64,000 nt of DNA from Paracoccus aminovorans (GCF_001546115.1 NZ_KQ955209.1:682810-746809), one strand, 5' to 3'. Positions 24,361 to 34,754 are shown, counted from the stretch's first letter. Notes: generated by a model not told the origin, from the sequence alone. Numbers and translations: made by a program.

Positions 24361-26397
24361 ATGCTTCGCGCGCGGCGCGTGTTCGGCGCAGGCCGTCCGG
24401 TCCCGCCGCCCGATCCGGGTGCGGCGCCGCCGGCGGCATTGTCCGAGCTTGACGCCTGGCTTGCCGCGCGGGTCCTGGAGTCGGGCCAGGCTTTGCCGCC
24501 CGAGCGCGCCGCCGCGCTGCAGCGTGCCGCCGGCGCGGCCCGGTTTCGTGCCACGGGCAGGCCGCATCTGCCGGGTCTCGACCGGGTTGCCGCCGCCTTC
24601 GGCCTGGACGATCCCGAACGCGACATGCTGCTGGCCGCCGCGCTGGTCGAGGCGAGCGCCGGGGCGGCCCGGCTGGTCGCCCTGATCGAGCCGGGCGGCG
24701 CGCGGCGGCTGGTGCTGGGCCAGCTGGCCGCGCTGGGGCTTGAGCCTGCGGATTTCATCGCCCGGCTGCGGCCGGATGCGCCGATCGTGGATTGCGGGCT
24801 GGTGGCGCTAAGGGGCGAAGGCCCCCTGGTCACGCGCGAACTGGCCATGCCGCCGGACGTGACGGCGGCCATTCTGGGCCTGCGCGGCGCCTGCGCGCTG
24901 CCCCTGCGCCCGCTGGGCGACGAGGACCGCAACCGCCCGCTGCCGCCGGGCGTCGCGGATCGCACCGCCGCGCTGATCCGCATGCTGGCGCGGCGCGAGA
25001 TCCCGGGCGCGCCGCTGGTCGTCGTCACCGGGGCCGAGGACAGCGGGCGCCGCGACATCGCCCGCGCCGTGGCCGCGGCGCTGCGGCCTTCCGCCGTCGA
25101 GGCGGTGCTGTCCGATCTGGCCGAGCCGGACCGCCAGGTCGCCCTGCGCCGGACGGCGCGGATGCACGATGCCGTCGCCATTCTTGGCGATCCCCAGCCG
25201 GCGATGCTGGGTCCGACCTTGCGCGGCCTCGACGGCCCGGTGATCGTCATCGCCCCGCCCGGCGCCTTCGCGGCCGTCGCCGCCTGCTCCGACCGGCCGG
25301 TCCTCTCGCTCGACGTGCCGCGCAGCAGCGTGGCCGAGCGTGCCGAGCTGTGGCGGCAGGCGATCCCCTCGGTCGTGCCCGAGGACCACACCCGCATCGC
25401 CGAGCGTTTCGCCTTTGGCCGCGCCGGGATCGGCCGGGCGCTGCGTCTGGCGCTGGCCTCGGCGCGGATCGAGGGCCGCAAGGTCCCGAACGCCTGCGAC
25501 CTGCTCGCGGCCTGCGACCAGCTCCGGACCGTCGAGTTCGACGGCTCGGCGCAGCGGCTGGGCTGCCCCTTCTGCCGCGACGACATCGTGCTGCGCCGCG
25601 AGACCGAGGCCGAGCTGGACCTGGCCATCGCCTGGGCACGGCACGGAAGCCGGCTTTTCGCGCCGGACGGGCCGGGGGCGGGGCTGAAGGCCGGGCAGGG
25701 GCTGGCCTGCCTGTTCAGCGGCCCGCCCGGCACCGGCAAGACCATGGCGGCGCAGATCGTCGCGCGCGAGGTCGATTTCGCGCTTTACCGCATCGACCTC
25801 AGCCGGGTGATCGACAAGTTCATCGGCGAAAGCGAGAAACGCCTGGCCGCGCTGTTCGACGAGGCCGAGCGGTCGCGCGTGGCGCTGTTCTTCGACGAGG
25901 CCGACGCCTGTTTCGGCAAGCGCACCGAGCTGCGCGACAGCCACGACCGCTATGCCAATATCACCATCGACTTCCTGTTGCAGCGGCTCGAAAGCTTCGA
26001 GGGGCTGGCGATCCTGGCGACCAACCTGGCCGGCAACATGGACGACGCCTTTCTGCGGCGCATCCGGGTCCGGGCCGAATTCGGCCCGCCCGGCCCCGCC
26101 GAGCGCCTGCGGATCTGGCAGCGGCTGCTGCCCGCGCCCGGGATGCGGTCGGAGGACATCGACCTTGCCATCCTGTCGGACGGTTTCGAACTGGTCGGCG
26201 GTGAGATCCGCAATGCGCTCTACACCGCGCATCTGCTGGCCGCCGGCGAAGACGGGATCCTGGCCATGCGGCATTGCGTGAAGGGGCTGTGGCGCGAGCT
26301 TGCCAAGATCGGCCGCCTGCCGGACCGCACCCGGCTCGGCCCCTGGCAGCATCTGGTGGCGGAGGAGGCCGGCAAGACGCGCTTCGCGGGACGCTAG
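24361..26397 (+). CDS. eCIS AAA+ ATPase (Afp15-like) with a degenerate first AAA domain
   Basis: 678 residues. The C-terminal AAA domain is complete: Walker A GPPGTGKT (454-461), Walker B ALFFDEADACFGKR (508-521), sensor ILATNLAGNMDDAFLRRIRV (551-570). An earlier domain at about 200-390 looks like a decayed AAA module: GAEDSGRR at 224-231 replaces the P-loop. Residues 1-190 are helical. This family is present in nearly all eCIS loci and is needed for particle assembly or cargo loading, but is not part of the particle. It is transcribed divergently from the structural operon. Confidence 0.9.
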   Translation: MLRARRVFGAGRPVPPPDPGAAPPAALSELDAWLAARVLESGQALPPERAAALQRAAGAARFRATGRPHLPGLDRVAAAFGLDDPERDMLLAAALVEASAGAARLVALIEPGGARRLVLGQLAALGLEPADFIARLRPDAPIVDCGLVALRGEGPLVTRELAMPPDVTAAILGLRGACALPLRPLGDEDRNRPLPPGVADRTAALIRMLARREIPGAPLVVVTGAEDSGRRDIARAVAAALRPSAVEAVLSDLAEPDRQVALRRTARMHDAVAILGDPQPAMLGPTLRGLDGPVIVIAPPGAFAAVAACSDRPVLSLDVPRSSVAERAELWRQAIPSVVPEDHTRIAERFAFGRAGIGRALRLALASARIEGRKVPNACDLLAACDQLRTVEFDGSAQRLGCPFCRDDIVLRRETEAELDLAIAWARHGSRLFAPDGPGAGLKAGQGLACLFSGPPGTGKTMAAQIVAREVDFALYRIDLSRVIDKFIGESEKRLAALFDEAERSRVALFFDEADACFGKRTELRDSHDRYANITIDFLLQRLESFEGLAILATNLAGNMDDAFLRRIRVRAEFGPPGPAERLRIWQRLLPAPGMRSEDIDLAILSDGFELVGGEIRNALYTAHLLAAGEDGILAMRHCVKGLWRELAKIGRLPDRTRLGPWQHLVAEEAGKTRFAGR

Positions 26398-26399
26398 GC

Positions 26400-26415
26400 C
26401 GCAGTCGCGACTGCG
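26400..26415. repeat. 16-bp perfect palindrome after the AAA+ gene
   Basis: CGCAGTCGCGACTGCG reads the same on both strands and lies 3 nt after the ATPase stop. With a CGCG centre it can only form a short stem and has no T-run, so it is not a standard terminator. It could be a protein site or chance in GC-rich DNA. Confidence 0.45.
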
Positions 26416-26734
26416 ACCGGCGGTGGAGTGTTCGGCACGAGCCGGACGAAACCCGGTTGATCGGACGGACCAAGGCGCCGCAACATGAGGGCGTCGTTTC
26501 GACGCCCGAGCTTCACGCGATTGATCCAGCCGCCGCCCAGCGCCGGCCTCGGCCTGTGACGGCGCCTTCCTGCTCGGGGACGCGCTGACGCTGTCAGCCG
26601 ATCTGGCGCAATCCTCGAACGAGGATGGCGAGGGAGAGCCACCCGATCAGCCCACAGCCCGATCATGGGGTTCGGGTTGTGAAGAAATGGCCTGCCAGCA
26701 GTGAGATAATGGAACACAGCCATTCGAATAATTA
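26416..26734. other. Non-coding/degenerate stretch between the eCIS ATPase and the LysR remnant
   Basis: No intact gene. A 16-nt dyad, ATCCTCG-AA-CGAGGAT, is present at 26611-26626. A short plus-strand frame around 26557-26610 (DGAFLLGDALT) resembles the loop before the last helices of glutathione S-transferases, but it is too short to call. Confidence 0.4.
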
Positions 26735-27126
26735 GATCGGCGGGGCCTTGAAGGTGCTGGTCAGCGGCGGGTTCTAGGCCAGCCCCAGGTCGGCATCGGC
26801 CGAGGACAGGTGCAGCAGGGTGGTGCTGGACAGGCTCTCGATCATGTTCAGCTGCAACTCGGGGTGGTCCTCGACCACGGCCCTTGCCAAGCTGGACACC
26901 GATGGCCTGGATCGCGGAATAGGCCAGGGCCAGCGACACCTCGCCCGAGACATTGTCGCGAAAGGTGGAGAGGTCCCTTTTCGCCACCTCGACCGTCTTG
27001 GGGATGGACCGGGCGTGCAGGTAAAGCCGCTTGCCCGCCGCCGTGGCCTCTTTCGGCATCGGCCGCCCCCGACAGGCTCTTGTTGTCGTAGATGCTGCAG
27101 AAATACCGCAATTGCTTCAGGTCCAA
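26735..27126 (-). pseudogene. LysR-family regulator remnant
   Basis: Three LysR pieces follow in order but in different frames. MDLKQLRYFCSIYDNKSLSG (with a TTG where the ATG should be) is the start of the winged-helix domain. Most of the recognition helix and wing is deleted. Then come AGKRLYLHARSIPKTVEVAK and VSGEVSLALAYSAIQAIG of the linker, and after a frameshift VVEDHPELQLNMIESLSSTT and LSSADADLGLA of the effector domain. A TAG at 26774-26776 sits where Tyr is usual, and homology resumes with NPPLTSTFKAPPI before ending. The protein cannot be functional. It is divergent from the CoA-transferase fragment, so it was probably its regulator. Confidence 0.8.
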
Positions 27127-27213
27127 GGGCGCCTCGCGTGCATGCTAATTTTTAGAACATATCTGGAAGGATAATCCGGCAATCCTATCCTTCGGCCGTG
27201 AAATGGGAGGCTT

Positions 27214-27525
27214 GTGACTGCCGAGTTCAAGCCCCTCGCGGGGATCCGTGTCGTTGAGATGAGTCATATGGTGACGGGGCCGAGCTGCGGCATGTTCCTG
27301 GCTTTCTTGGGTGCCGAGGTGGTCAAGGTCGAACCGCCCGGCGGCGACAAGACGCGGCAATTGACAGGCATGGGCAGCGCGTTCTTCCCGCTGTTCAACC
27401 GCCGCAAGAAATCCGTGGTGCTGGACTACCGCACCCCGGCCGGCAAGGAGGCGCTGAGCCAGCCGGTCATCGTGGCCAGCGCCCCGGGGGGGAAACTGCA
27501 CACCGGTGCCGGGTCGGGAATGTGA
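27214..27525 (+). pseudogene. Truncated CaiB/BaiF-type CoA-transferase (N-terminal fragment)
   Basis: The first 81 residues are good family III CoA-transferase sequence: PLAGIRVVEMSHMVTGPSCG, FLGAEVVKVEPPGGDKTRQL, then FNRRKKSVVLDYRTPAGKEA. After about nucleotide 27456 the frame continues with about 20 unrelated residues to a stop. Intact enzymes have about 390-410 residues, so over three quarters is lost, including the catalytic Asp region. The start (GTG 27214) lies 87 nt from the LysR remnant's start in the divergent layout typical of regulator-target pairs. Confidence 0.8.
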
Positions 27526-27689
27526 ACCCCGGATCATCGCTTTCGGAAACTGCTCCGTTCAAAAGCTGTCCGTAAACTCTTGGCGTGGTCTCCGCATCCG
27601 CGCAAATCTTGGGATTGCCAAAACGAATTTCTGTCGGTGCCGCCCGGTGGCTAGCCTTGCCGCATTAACCCGACGGAGGACGGATCTCA

Positions 27690-27908
27690 TGACCGACGAC
27701 ATGCTGCATGTTGGCGCCGCGACAACTTCTATCGCGCCATGCGGCAGCTGACCCCCGGCGTCAAGCGGCTGGGCATCGAGTTCGACCACGTCAACCTGGA
27801 CTTCCGCCGCCAGCTGGAAGCGGCGCTGGCGGGAGTCGAGTTCGTCGATATCGGCAAGCCCTCGATGTGGATGCGCGCGATCAAGTCGGCCGAGGCGCGC
27901 ATGATCGG
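27690..27908 (+). pseudogene. Creatinase (creatine amidinohydrolase) internal fragment
   Basis: ATG 27690 follows a GGAGGAC ribosome-binding site and reads MTDDMLHV before the frame is lost. From 27723 another frame reads RDNFYRAMRQLTPGVKRLGI, EFDHVNLDFRR, then EFVDIGKPSMWMRAIKSAEA. This aligns with creatinase around residues 107-175 (known Pseudomonas enzyme: DNYFAAIQQALPKARRIGIE ... VAAACMRMRMIKSAEE). The substrate-binding N-terminus and the entire C-terminal pita-bread domain are missing. The fragment is joined directly to a piece of an ABC ATPase, so it is a deletion junction product. Confidence 0.7.
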
Positions 27909-28073
27909 CGAGGAATTCGTCGGCGCCACCGCGACCATCTATTTCGAGACCGGTGATGGGCAGGAGATCAGGATACAGAAATCGCATGAGGAACTGGCAG
28001 ATCTTTCGCTGGCCGTGGGCCGCGCGTTCACCTGTCCTGGGCGCCCGACGATGGGCATCTGGTGCCGGAATAG
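27909..28073 (+). pseudogene. TOBE-domain tail of a PotA/UgpC-type ABC transporter ATPase
   Basis: Continuing in frame from the creatinase fragment: EEFVGATATIYFETGDGQEI, then SHEELADLSLAVGRAF. This is a TOBE_2 domain of spermidine/putrescine-type ABC ATPases. One base appears lost near 28032; in the shifted frame the usual ending LSWAPDDGHLVPE and a TAG at 28071-28073 follow. The Walker motifs are absent. An ABC importer and creatinase probably stood in one catabolic operon before an internal deletion fused them. Confidence 0.65.
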
Positions 28074-29758
<1,685 letters not shown>

Positions 29759-29785
29759 CCCCGGCGCCGCGCAGGACCCTTCGCG

Positions 29786-31021
29786 ATGAAACGGCCGATC
29801 TTTTCCAGCCCCCTCTACCAGGCTTTCGTCGTCCACCGTGCCGCCGAAACCGTGGTGGTGAGCTTTGCCGAGCGCAAGGAGCCGGCCCCCGCCGATTTCG
29901 CGGGCGAGACCATGCTGGCCGGCACCGAGCACGCCTATTGCTGCATCCGGTCGCTGACGAACGACTGGTATGTCGCGCCGCAGTTCGACGCCTGCCTGAT
30001 GGCGGTGGCGGGCGAGTTGCGCGCCTATCGGCGGGTTGTCCTTTACGGCTTTTCCATGGGCAGCTATGGCGCGCTGATCTCGGCCCGGGCGCTCGCCGCG
30101 GATCGGCTGGTGCTGATGGCGCCCGTCGCCAATATCCACCCGGACAGGGACCGGCGCTGGATCGGCGATTATCAGGCGCATATCCGCGACCGCAGCCCGG
30201 ACAGCCTGGCGCCGCGCATTCGCGACGGGACCGAGCTGATCTGCGTCTACGATCCCAAGGGACCGGACCGCGGCCATGTCGCGGATCTGAAACGACGCTG
30301 GCCGGTGCAAGAGATCCTGACCCCGCGCGCCGGGCATATGGTGCTGCGTTTCCTGAACAATGGTGGCATCCTGGGCAGCACTGCCAAGGCGCTGTTCGAT
30401 CCCGTCGTCGATATCGCCCGGCTGCAGGCCCGGGTGAGCGCCTCGAAAAAGCACAACAGCTATTACATCAGCGAACTGGCCCGCTCGCTGTCCCGGCACC
30501 GGCTGCTGAAAAGGCTTCTGCTGCAATATGCCCTGCGCCGGTTTCCCGAGGATGCGACGGCCCGGCTGGACTATGCCGGTGCGCTGGCCGAAGAGGGCCA
30601 GCATGCGGAAGCGGCCGAGCTGATCCGCGCAGTGGTCGCCCGGAACCCCGGCGCGGCCATCAGCGTGCCGGTGATCCGGGCGCTGGCGCACTATGCCGAA
30701 ACCGGCGGCAGCCCCGACGCCGTGGCCGACCTGATCGCGCCCTATGCAACGGCCGCGCCGCGTCCGCGCGAGGCGCAGCTGCTCTATGCCCGCTTCCTGC
30801 GCCACAGCCGGCGCTTTGACGAGGCGTTCCGCGCGCATGACGCCTTCATGCAGGGCGGGCCCTTCTCGGCCCAGGGCTTTTTCGAACGCGGGCTGATCTT
30901 CGAGGCGCTGGACCTGCCCTATATGGCCGAGTCGAGCTATCGCCGCGCCCTGGCTGAAGACAAGGGCTTCCACAGGGCGGCGCAGCGGTTGCACCTGATC
31001 GAGGCCCGCGGCAAGGGTTGA
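29786..31021 (+). CDS. Alpha/beta-hydrolase-TPR fusion protein of a polysaccharide cluster
   Basis: 411 residues. Residues 1-200 look like an alpha/beta hydrolase: VVLYGFSMGSYGALISA gives the nucleophile elbow G-F-S-M-G at about 93-97, followed by LVLMAPVANIHPD, an Asp-containing strand and a late His (RAGHMVLRFLNNGG). Residues of about 225-410 are helical repeats of TPR type (ATARLDYAGALAEEGQHAEA, AQLLYARFLRHSRRF). The substrate is not predictable. It lies 27 nt after glf, so it is co-transcribed and probably acts on or near the galactofuranose-containing glycan. Confidence 0.65.
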   Translation: MKRPIFSSPLYQAFVVHRAAETVVVSFAERKEPAPADFAGETMLAGTEHAYCCIRSLTNDWYVAPQFDACLMAVAGELRAYRRVVLYGFSMGSYGALISARALAADRLVLMAPVANIHPDRDRRWIGDYQAHIRDRSPDSLAPRIRDGTELICVYDPKGPDRGHVADLKRRWPVQEILTPRAGHMVLRFLNNGGILGSTAKALFDPVVDIARLQARVSASKKHNSYYISELARSLSRHRLLKRLLLQYALRRFPEDATARLDYAGALAEEGQHAEAAELIRAVVARNPGAAISVPVIRALAHYAETGGSPDAVADLIAPYATAAPRPREAQLLYARFLRHSRRFDEAFRAHDAFMQGGPFSAQGFFERGLIFEALDLPYMAESSYRRALAEDKGFHRAAQRLHLIEARGKG

Positions 31022-31278
31022 GCCCGCCCTCCGGTCGCGTCGCAATCGGAAGCGTCCCTCGGCATCTTGGCGCGGCCGGCTCCGTCGCAACCGTTTTCTT
31101 CTCTCGCGACCCGGAAATGCAGCATGCATTTCCACGAAACGGTCCGGCTTTGGAATGGAGGCAGGGCGGATGCGGGGTTACATCTGGTGCAATCGTTAAC
31201 GCCGGATCGCGCAATGTTCTGCCGGGCCCCAGGTCTCGCCGGAAAGACGCGCGCAGATGGGCCGACAAGGAGGCTGTC

Positions 31279-32280
31279 ATGTCATTTGCCGTTCCGCTTG
31301 CATCTTCCCGGCCCATCGACCTGTCGATCATCGTTCCGGTCTACAACGCCCGGCACCATCTTCGGCCGCTGGTCGAGACCTTCCTTGGCCTCGACAGGCT
31401 TCATTGCGAGATCCTGCTGGCCGATGACGGCTCGTCGGACGGCAGCGCCGAGGAGATCGAGCGGCTTGCCGCCGCCATTCCGCAGGTGACGGCCCTGCAC
31501 AATCCCGCCAACCTGGGCGCGGGTCATGCGCGCAACCTGGCCTGGCCGCATGCGCGCGGCCGCTACACGCTGTTCTTCGACGCCGACGACCGGCTGCATG
31601 GCGAGGCGATCGCGCCGACGCTGGCGCGGATGGACGCCGAGCCCGACATCGACACCGCCATGCTGGCCTATCGCTATCAGCGCGATGCGATCGGCGGCTT
31701 TACCGAGATGCTCTATGCCGACCAAAAGATCGCCGAAAGCTATCTCAGGGGCGCGCCCCAGGTGGTGGCCCCGCTGGACGAGATGGCGGCGCTGCTGAAA
31801 TTCACCAACTATCCCTGGAACAAGATCCTGCGCACCGCGCATTTCCGCGAGACGGGACTGCGCTTCGGCGCGACCAAGGTGAACAACGACATCCTCGGGC
31901 ACTGGTATTCGCTGCTCTTCGCGCGCCGGGTGCTGCTGGGCAGCCAGGTGATCTGCACGCATATCGTCTATCGGGGCGGCCAGAACCTGACCAACCGCTT
32001 CAGCGCCGACCGGCTGCAGATGTTCGACGCGCTGGATGAGACCTATGATCTGCTGCTGGCGCACCCGGCGCTGCGCCGCCGCTTCGTCCACCATTTCTGG
32101 GGGCTCTGCGCCACGCTGGCACAATGGGGCCGCCGCCGCGTCGATGCCGGGCATCGGCTGGAATTCGAAAGCCGCTATCGCGATCTGATCAGCCGCATGG
32201 AGATCGAGGATTTCGCGCGCATGCGCCTGGTCCAGGCGCCGCAGATCGCGGATCGCTTCGTCAAGGAACTCGTCGGATAA
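31279..32280 (+). CDS. Family 2 glycosyltransferase
   Basis: 333 residues from the ATG preceded by AAGGAGG at 31267-31273; an upstream extension has no conserved sequence. The GT-A motifs are clear: IDLSIIVPVYNARHHLRPLV, EILLADDGSSDGSAEE and NLGAGHARNLAW, with the metal-binding DXD as YTLFFDADDRLHGEA. A conserved NYPWNKILRTAHFRE segment lies near residue 177. No membrane segments. Substrate and acceptor are unknown; the glf context suggests a Galf- or galactose-containing glycan. Confidence 0.85.
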   Translation: MSFAVPLASSRPIDLSIIVPVYNARHHLRPLVETFLGLDRLHCEILLADDGSSDGSAEEIERLAAAIPQVTALHNPANLGAGHARNLAWPHARGRYTLFFDADDRLHGEAIAPTLARMDAEPDIDTAMLAYRYQRDAIGGFTEMLYADQKIAESYLRGAPQVVAPLDEMAALLKFTNYPWNKILRTAHFRETGLRFGATKVNNDILGHWYSLLFARRVLLGSQVICTHIVYRGGQNLTNRFSADRLQMFDALDETYDLLLAHPALRRRFVHHFWGLCATLAQWGRRRVDAGHRLEFESRYRDLISRMEIEDFARMRLVQAPQIADRFVKELVG

Positions 32281-32290
32281 GGGAACGGAC

Positions 32291-33565
32291 GTGCCCAAGG
32301 TTTCCATCATCGTCACGGCCTATGACATCGAGCGCTACATCGCCGAATGTCTGGGCTGCATCACCCGCCAGACGCTCGAGGATATCGAGATCATCGTCGT
32401 CGACGACGGATCCGGCGACTCGACCCCGCAGATCATCCGCGACTTTGCCGCCCGCGATGCCCGCATCCGCCCGATCCTGCTGCCGACCAACAGCATCGGC
32501 GGCGTCGCCACGGCGGCCAATGCCGGCATGGAGGTGGCGACCGGCGACTTCATCGGCTTTGCCGATGGCGACGACCGCTATGCCCCGGAGATGTTCGAGA
32601 CGCTGTGGCGCGCCGCGACCGAGGCCGATGCCGATCTGGCGATGAGCCGCTACATGCTGCTCGACGAGGCCGACGGCAGCCTGAAGGAGCCGGCCGAAAC
32701 CGAGCGCTGGTCGCCTTATCCCCGGGCCACCACACTCGACCTGACCCCGGCCACCCGGCGCGAGATCCTGCGTTTCATCTCGGTGCCCTGGCGCAAGCTT
32801 TACCGCCGCGACCTGGTCGAACGCGCCGGGCTTCGCTTCCCTGTCGGGGATTTCTTCTTCGAGGACAACCCGTTCCACTGGATGGCGGTGATCGAAGCCG
32901 AGAGGATCGCGCTCGTGCCCGAGCGGTTGTGCGAGCACCGCGTCGCCCGCGCCGGCCAGACCATGGCCACCGTGGACGAACGGCTGCTGCGCATCTTCCG
33001 GCACCATGACATCATCCGCGACTGGCTCGACGGTGCCGGTTACCTGGACGAATACCGTGCCGACCTGCTGCAATGGGTGGCGGGTCAGCTGTCCTGGGTC
33101 AGCATGCGCGCCCAGGGCGGGATCCGCCGGGCGCTGTTCGACGTCCTGGTGCCGGTCATCGCGCAATATGGCGACGAACACCTGGCCGATTTCGCCGCCG
33201 TCAACGGGCAGGGGCGCAGCACGCAAATGCTGCGCGCGCTGAAGGCCCGGGATTTCGCCGGGTTCGGGAAGGCCGCCGGCTGGGATGCGAAAGCGCCCGG
33301 GCGACGTCCCTCGCTGCTGCGCCATGGGCTTTATCACCTGCGCCACAGCGGCCTGCGCCAGACCGCCGCGATGACGAAAAGGGTGATCGTGAACCGGCTG
33401 GGACTGCGTCGACAGGCAGCCCTGCGAACCGACCTGTCCAACGAGGATCTGATGCTGGCGATGGTGCTGCTGCAGCGCGAGCTTCATGAGATCCGTGCCG
33501 AACTGGCCGCGCTGCGCCGCGAGGTCCCGGTCAGCTATCCAGCCATGCGCAGAATGAAGATTTGA
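32291..33565 (+). CDS. Family 2 glycosyltransferase
   Basis: 424 residues from GTG 32291, with GGGAACGGAC just upstream. GT-A motifs: PKVSIIVTAYDIERYIAECL, DIEIIVVDDGSGDSTPQII, GVATAANAGMEVATGDFIGF, and DGDDRYAPEMFETLW as the DXD. A VPWRKLYRRDLVERAGLRFP acceptor-region motif and FFEDNPFHW follow. The last 140 residues are helical and basic, suggesting membrane or partner contact. It lies 10 nt after the first GT2 gene; the pair likely adds successive sugars. Confidence 0.85.
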   Translation: MPKVSIIVTAYDIERYIAECLGCITRQTLEDIEIIVVDDGSGDSTPQIIRDFAARDARIRPILLPTNSIGGVATAANAGMEVATGDFIGFADGDDRYAPEMFETLWRAATEADADLAMSRYMLLDEADGSLKEPAETERWSPYPRATTLDLTPATRREILRFISVPWRKLYRRDLVERAGLRFPVGDFFFEDNPFHWMAVIEAERIALVPERLCEHRVARAGQTMATVDERLLRIFRHHDIIRDWLDGAGYLDEYRADLLQWVAGQLSWVSMRAQGGIRRALFDVLVPVIAQYGDEHLADFAAVNGQGRSTQMLRALKARDFAGFGKAAGWDAKAPGRRPSLLRHGLYHLRHSGLRQTAAMTKRVIVNRLGLRRQAALRTDLSNEDLMLAMVLLQRELHEIRAELAALRREVPVSYPAMRRMKI

Positions 33566-34038
33566 GCCCCTCACCGGGGTCAGTTCGTCCGCTGCGTGGC
33601 GTCGCCCGCGGGGATGCGGCACGCTGGCGGCGCCTTCCTGCGACAGGGACGCCCTCGGCCTGGGCCTCGGCGATCAGCGTCTTGGCTGCTCGGGATCAGG
33701 ATCCGGCCCGGACGGTTGCATGATGCGCAAGGGCGCGCCCTGCGCCATGACCGACATGGCGAAAAGGCTGCGGCTATGGCGATGGCGCCCATGGCCGCCG
33801 CCCGGAGGGAGAGGCATGTCCGCGATCCTTGACAAGGCCCGGGACCGCCCGCCGTGCCGCGTGCTGCAATGCCTTGGGCGACAGCCCGTTCGCACCGGTC
33901 AGGATCGTCCGTCCGGGTCATCCGGCTGCGCTGCGGGCACGACTGTCCCATCGGCTTCGGGCAAGCCCGCGCGCCGGGCTTGAGCGGCCTTGCGTCTCAA
34001 GCTAGGTCTGACCGGATTGCCCTCATGCGCAGGACCGG
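33566..34038. other. Intergenic stretch with no recognisable gene
   Basis: About 470 nt between the glycosyltransferase operon and bioR. Open frames here are short, and the translated sequences show no family features. The bioR promoter should lie at its right end, although no BioR box was found there. Confidence 0.5.
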
Positions 34039-34671
34039 ATGACCCGCTCGCCCGACCCCACCCTTGCCGACCGCGTCTTTGCCGCCCTGTCCCGCCAGAT
34101 CGAGGCGGGCGAACTCGCCCCCGGCCAACGGCTGCGCCAGGACGAGATTGCCGCCGCATTCGGCGCCAGCCACGTTCCCGTGCGCGAGGCGTTCCGGCGG
34201 CTCGAAGCCGAGGGGCTGGTGGAATCGCTGCCGCGCCGGGGCGTGCGGGTGGCCATGGCCGACCGTGCCGCCCTGGCCGAAGCCATCGAGATGCGCGCGG
34301 CGCTGGAGGCGCTGGCGCTACGCCACGCCGCCGAGGCCTATCCGCCCGGCCACCTGGCGGCGCTGGCCGCGGCCGATCACGCCTGCGCGCGGGCTGTCAC
34401 CGCGGCCGAATGGGAGGCGGCGAACCAGAGCTTTCACAGCCTCCTGCTGCAGGGCTGCCCGATGCCGCGACTGATGCAGACCATCGAGCGGCTGCAGCTT
34501 TCCGCCAGCCGCATGGCCCGCCAGCTGGGCGCCGCGCATCCTCTGGGCCTGCCGCGCGAGAACCGCGACCACCGCGCCATGCTCTCGGCCCTGCAAGGGC
34601 GCGACATCGACTTGGCCGCGCAGATCCTGTCCCGCCACATCCGGCGCGGGTTGCGGCTAAATTATAGATAA
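34039..34671 (+). CDS. bioR: GntR/FadR-type biotin regulator BioR
   Basis: 210 residues. The N-terminal winged helix (about 8-75) has LADRVFAALSRQIEAGELAP, GQRLRQDEIAAAFGASHVPV and REAFRRLEAEGLVESLPRRG. The C-terminal FCD domain follows (ALAEAIEMRAALEALALRHA, then late His residues in the DHRAMLSAL segment). BioR is the biotin repressor of many alphaproteobacteria that lack a DNA-binding BirA. It is next to bioB and flanked by exact BioR boxes. The stop codon TAA is itself part of the first box, so the 3' end of the coding sequence doubles as operator. Confidence 0.88.
   Translation: MTRSPDPTLADRVFAALSRQIEAGELAPGQRLRQDEIAAAFGASHVPVREAFRRLEAEGLVESLPRRGVRVAMADRAALAEAIEMRAALEALALRHAAEAYPPGHLAALAAADHACARAVTAAEWEAANQSFHSLLLQGCPMPRLMQTIERLQLSASRMARQLGAAHPLGLPRENRDHRAMLSALQGRDIDLAAQILSRHIRRGLRLNYR
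34662..34671 (+). promoter_or_regulatory. BioR box 1 (overlaps the bioR stop codon)
   Basis: TTATAGATAA fits the known alphaproteobacterial BioR consensus TTATMKATAA exactly. The final three bases are the TAA stop of bioR. It lies 83 nt upstream of box 2, close to eight helical turns. Confidence 0.8.
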
Positions 34672-34723
34672 TTTATCCGATCTGCACGCAGGAATGGACA
34701 CGCGGTAGATTTCTCGGCACAAA

Positions 34724-34751
34724 TTGGCGCGGGAATCAGAATTTTTATAGA
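34724..34751 (+). promoter_or_regulatory. Probable bioB promoter
   Basis: TTGGCG (34724-34729) and TATAGA (34746-34751) are separated by 16 nt. The -10 element lies within BioR box 2, so bound BioR would block RNA polymerase. Confidence 0.5.
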
Positions 34752-34754
34752 TAA
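34745..34754 (+). promoter_or_regulatory. BioR box 2 (bioB operator)
   Basis: Second exact TTATAGATAA, 24 nt before the bioB start and overlapping the presumed -10 element. Position and sequence fit repression of bioBFDAZ by BioR. Confidence 0.88.

Noticed and set aside
26400-26415. Rho-independent terminator after the AAA+ gene
   Set aside because: The palindrome has a CGCG centre, a short usable stem and no T-run.
26557-26610. Glutathione S-transferase-like fragment (DGAFLLGDALT)
   Set aside because: Too short, with no further family motif in any frame nearby.
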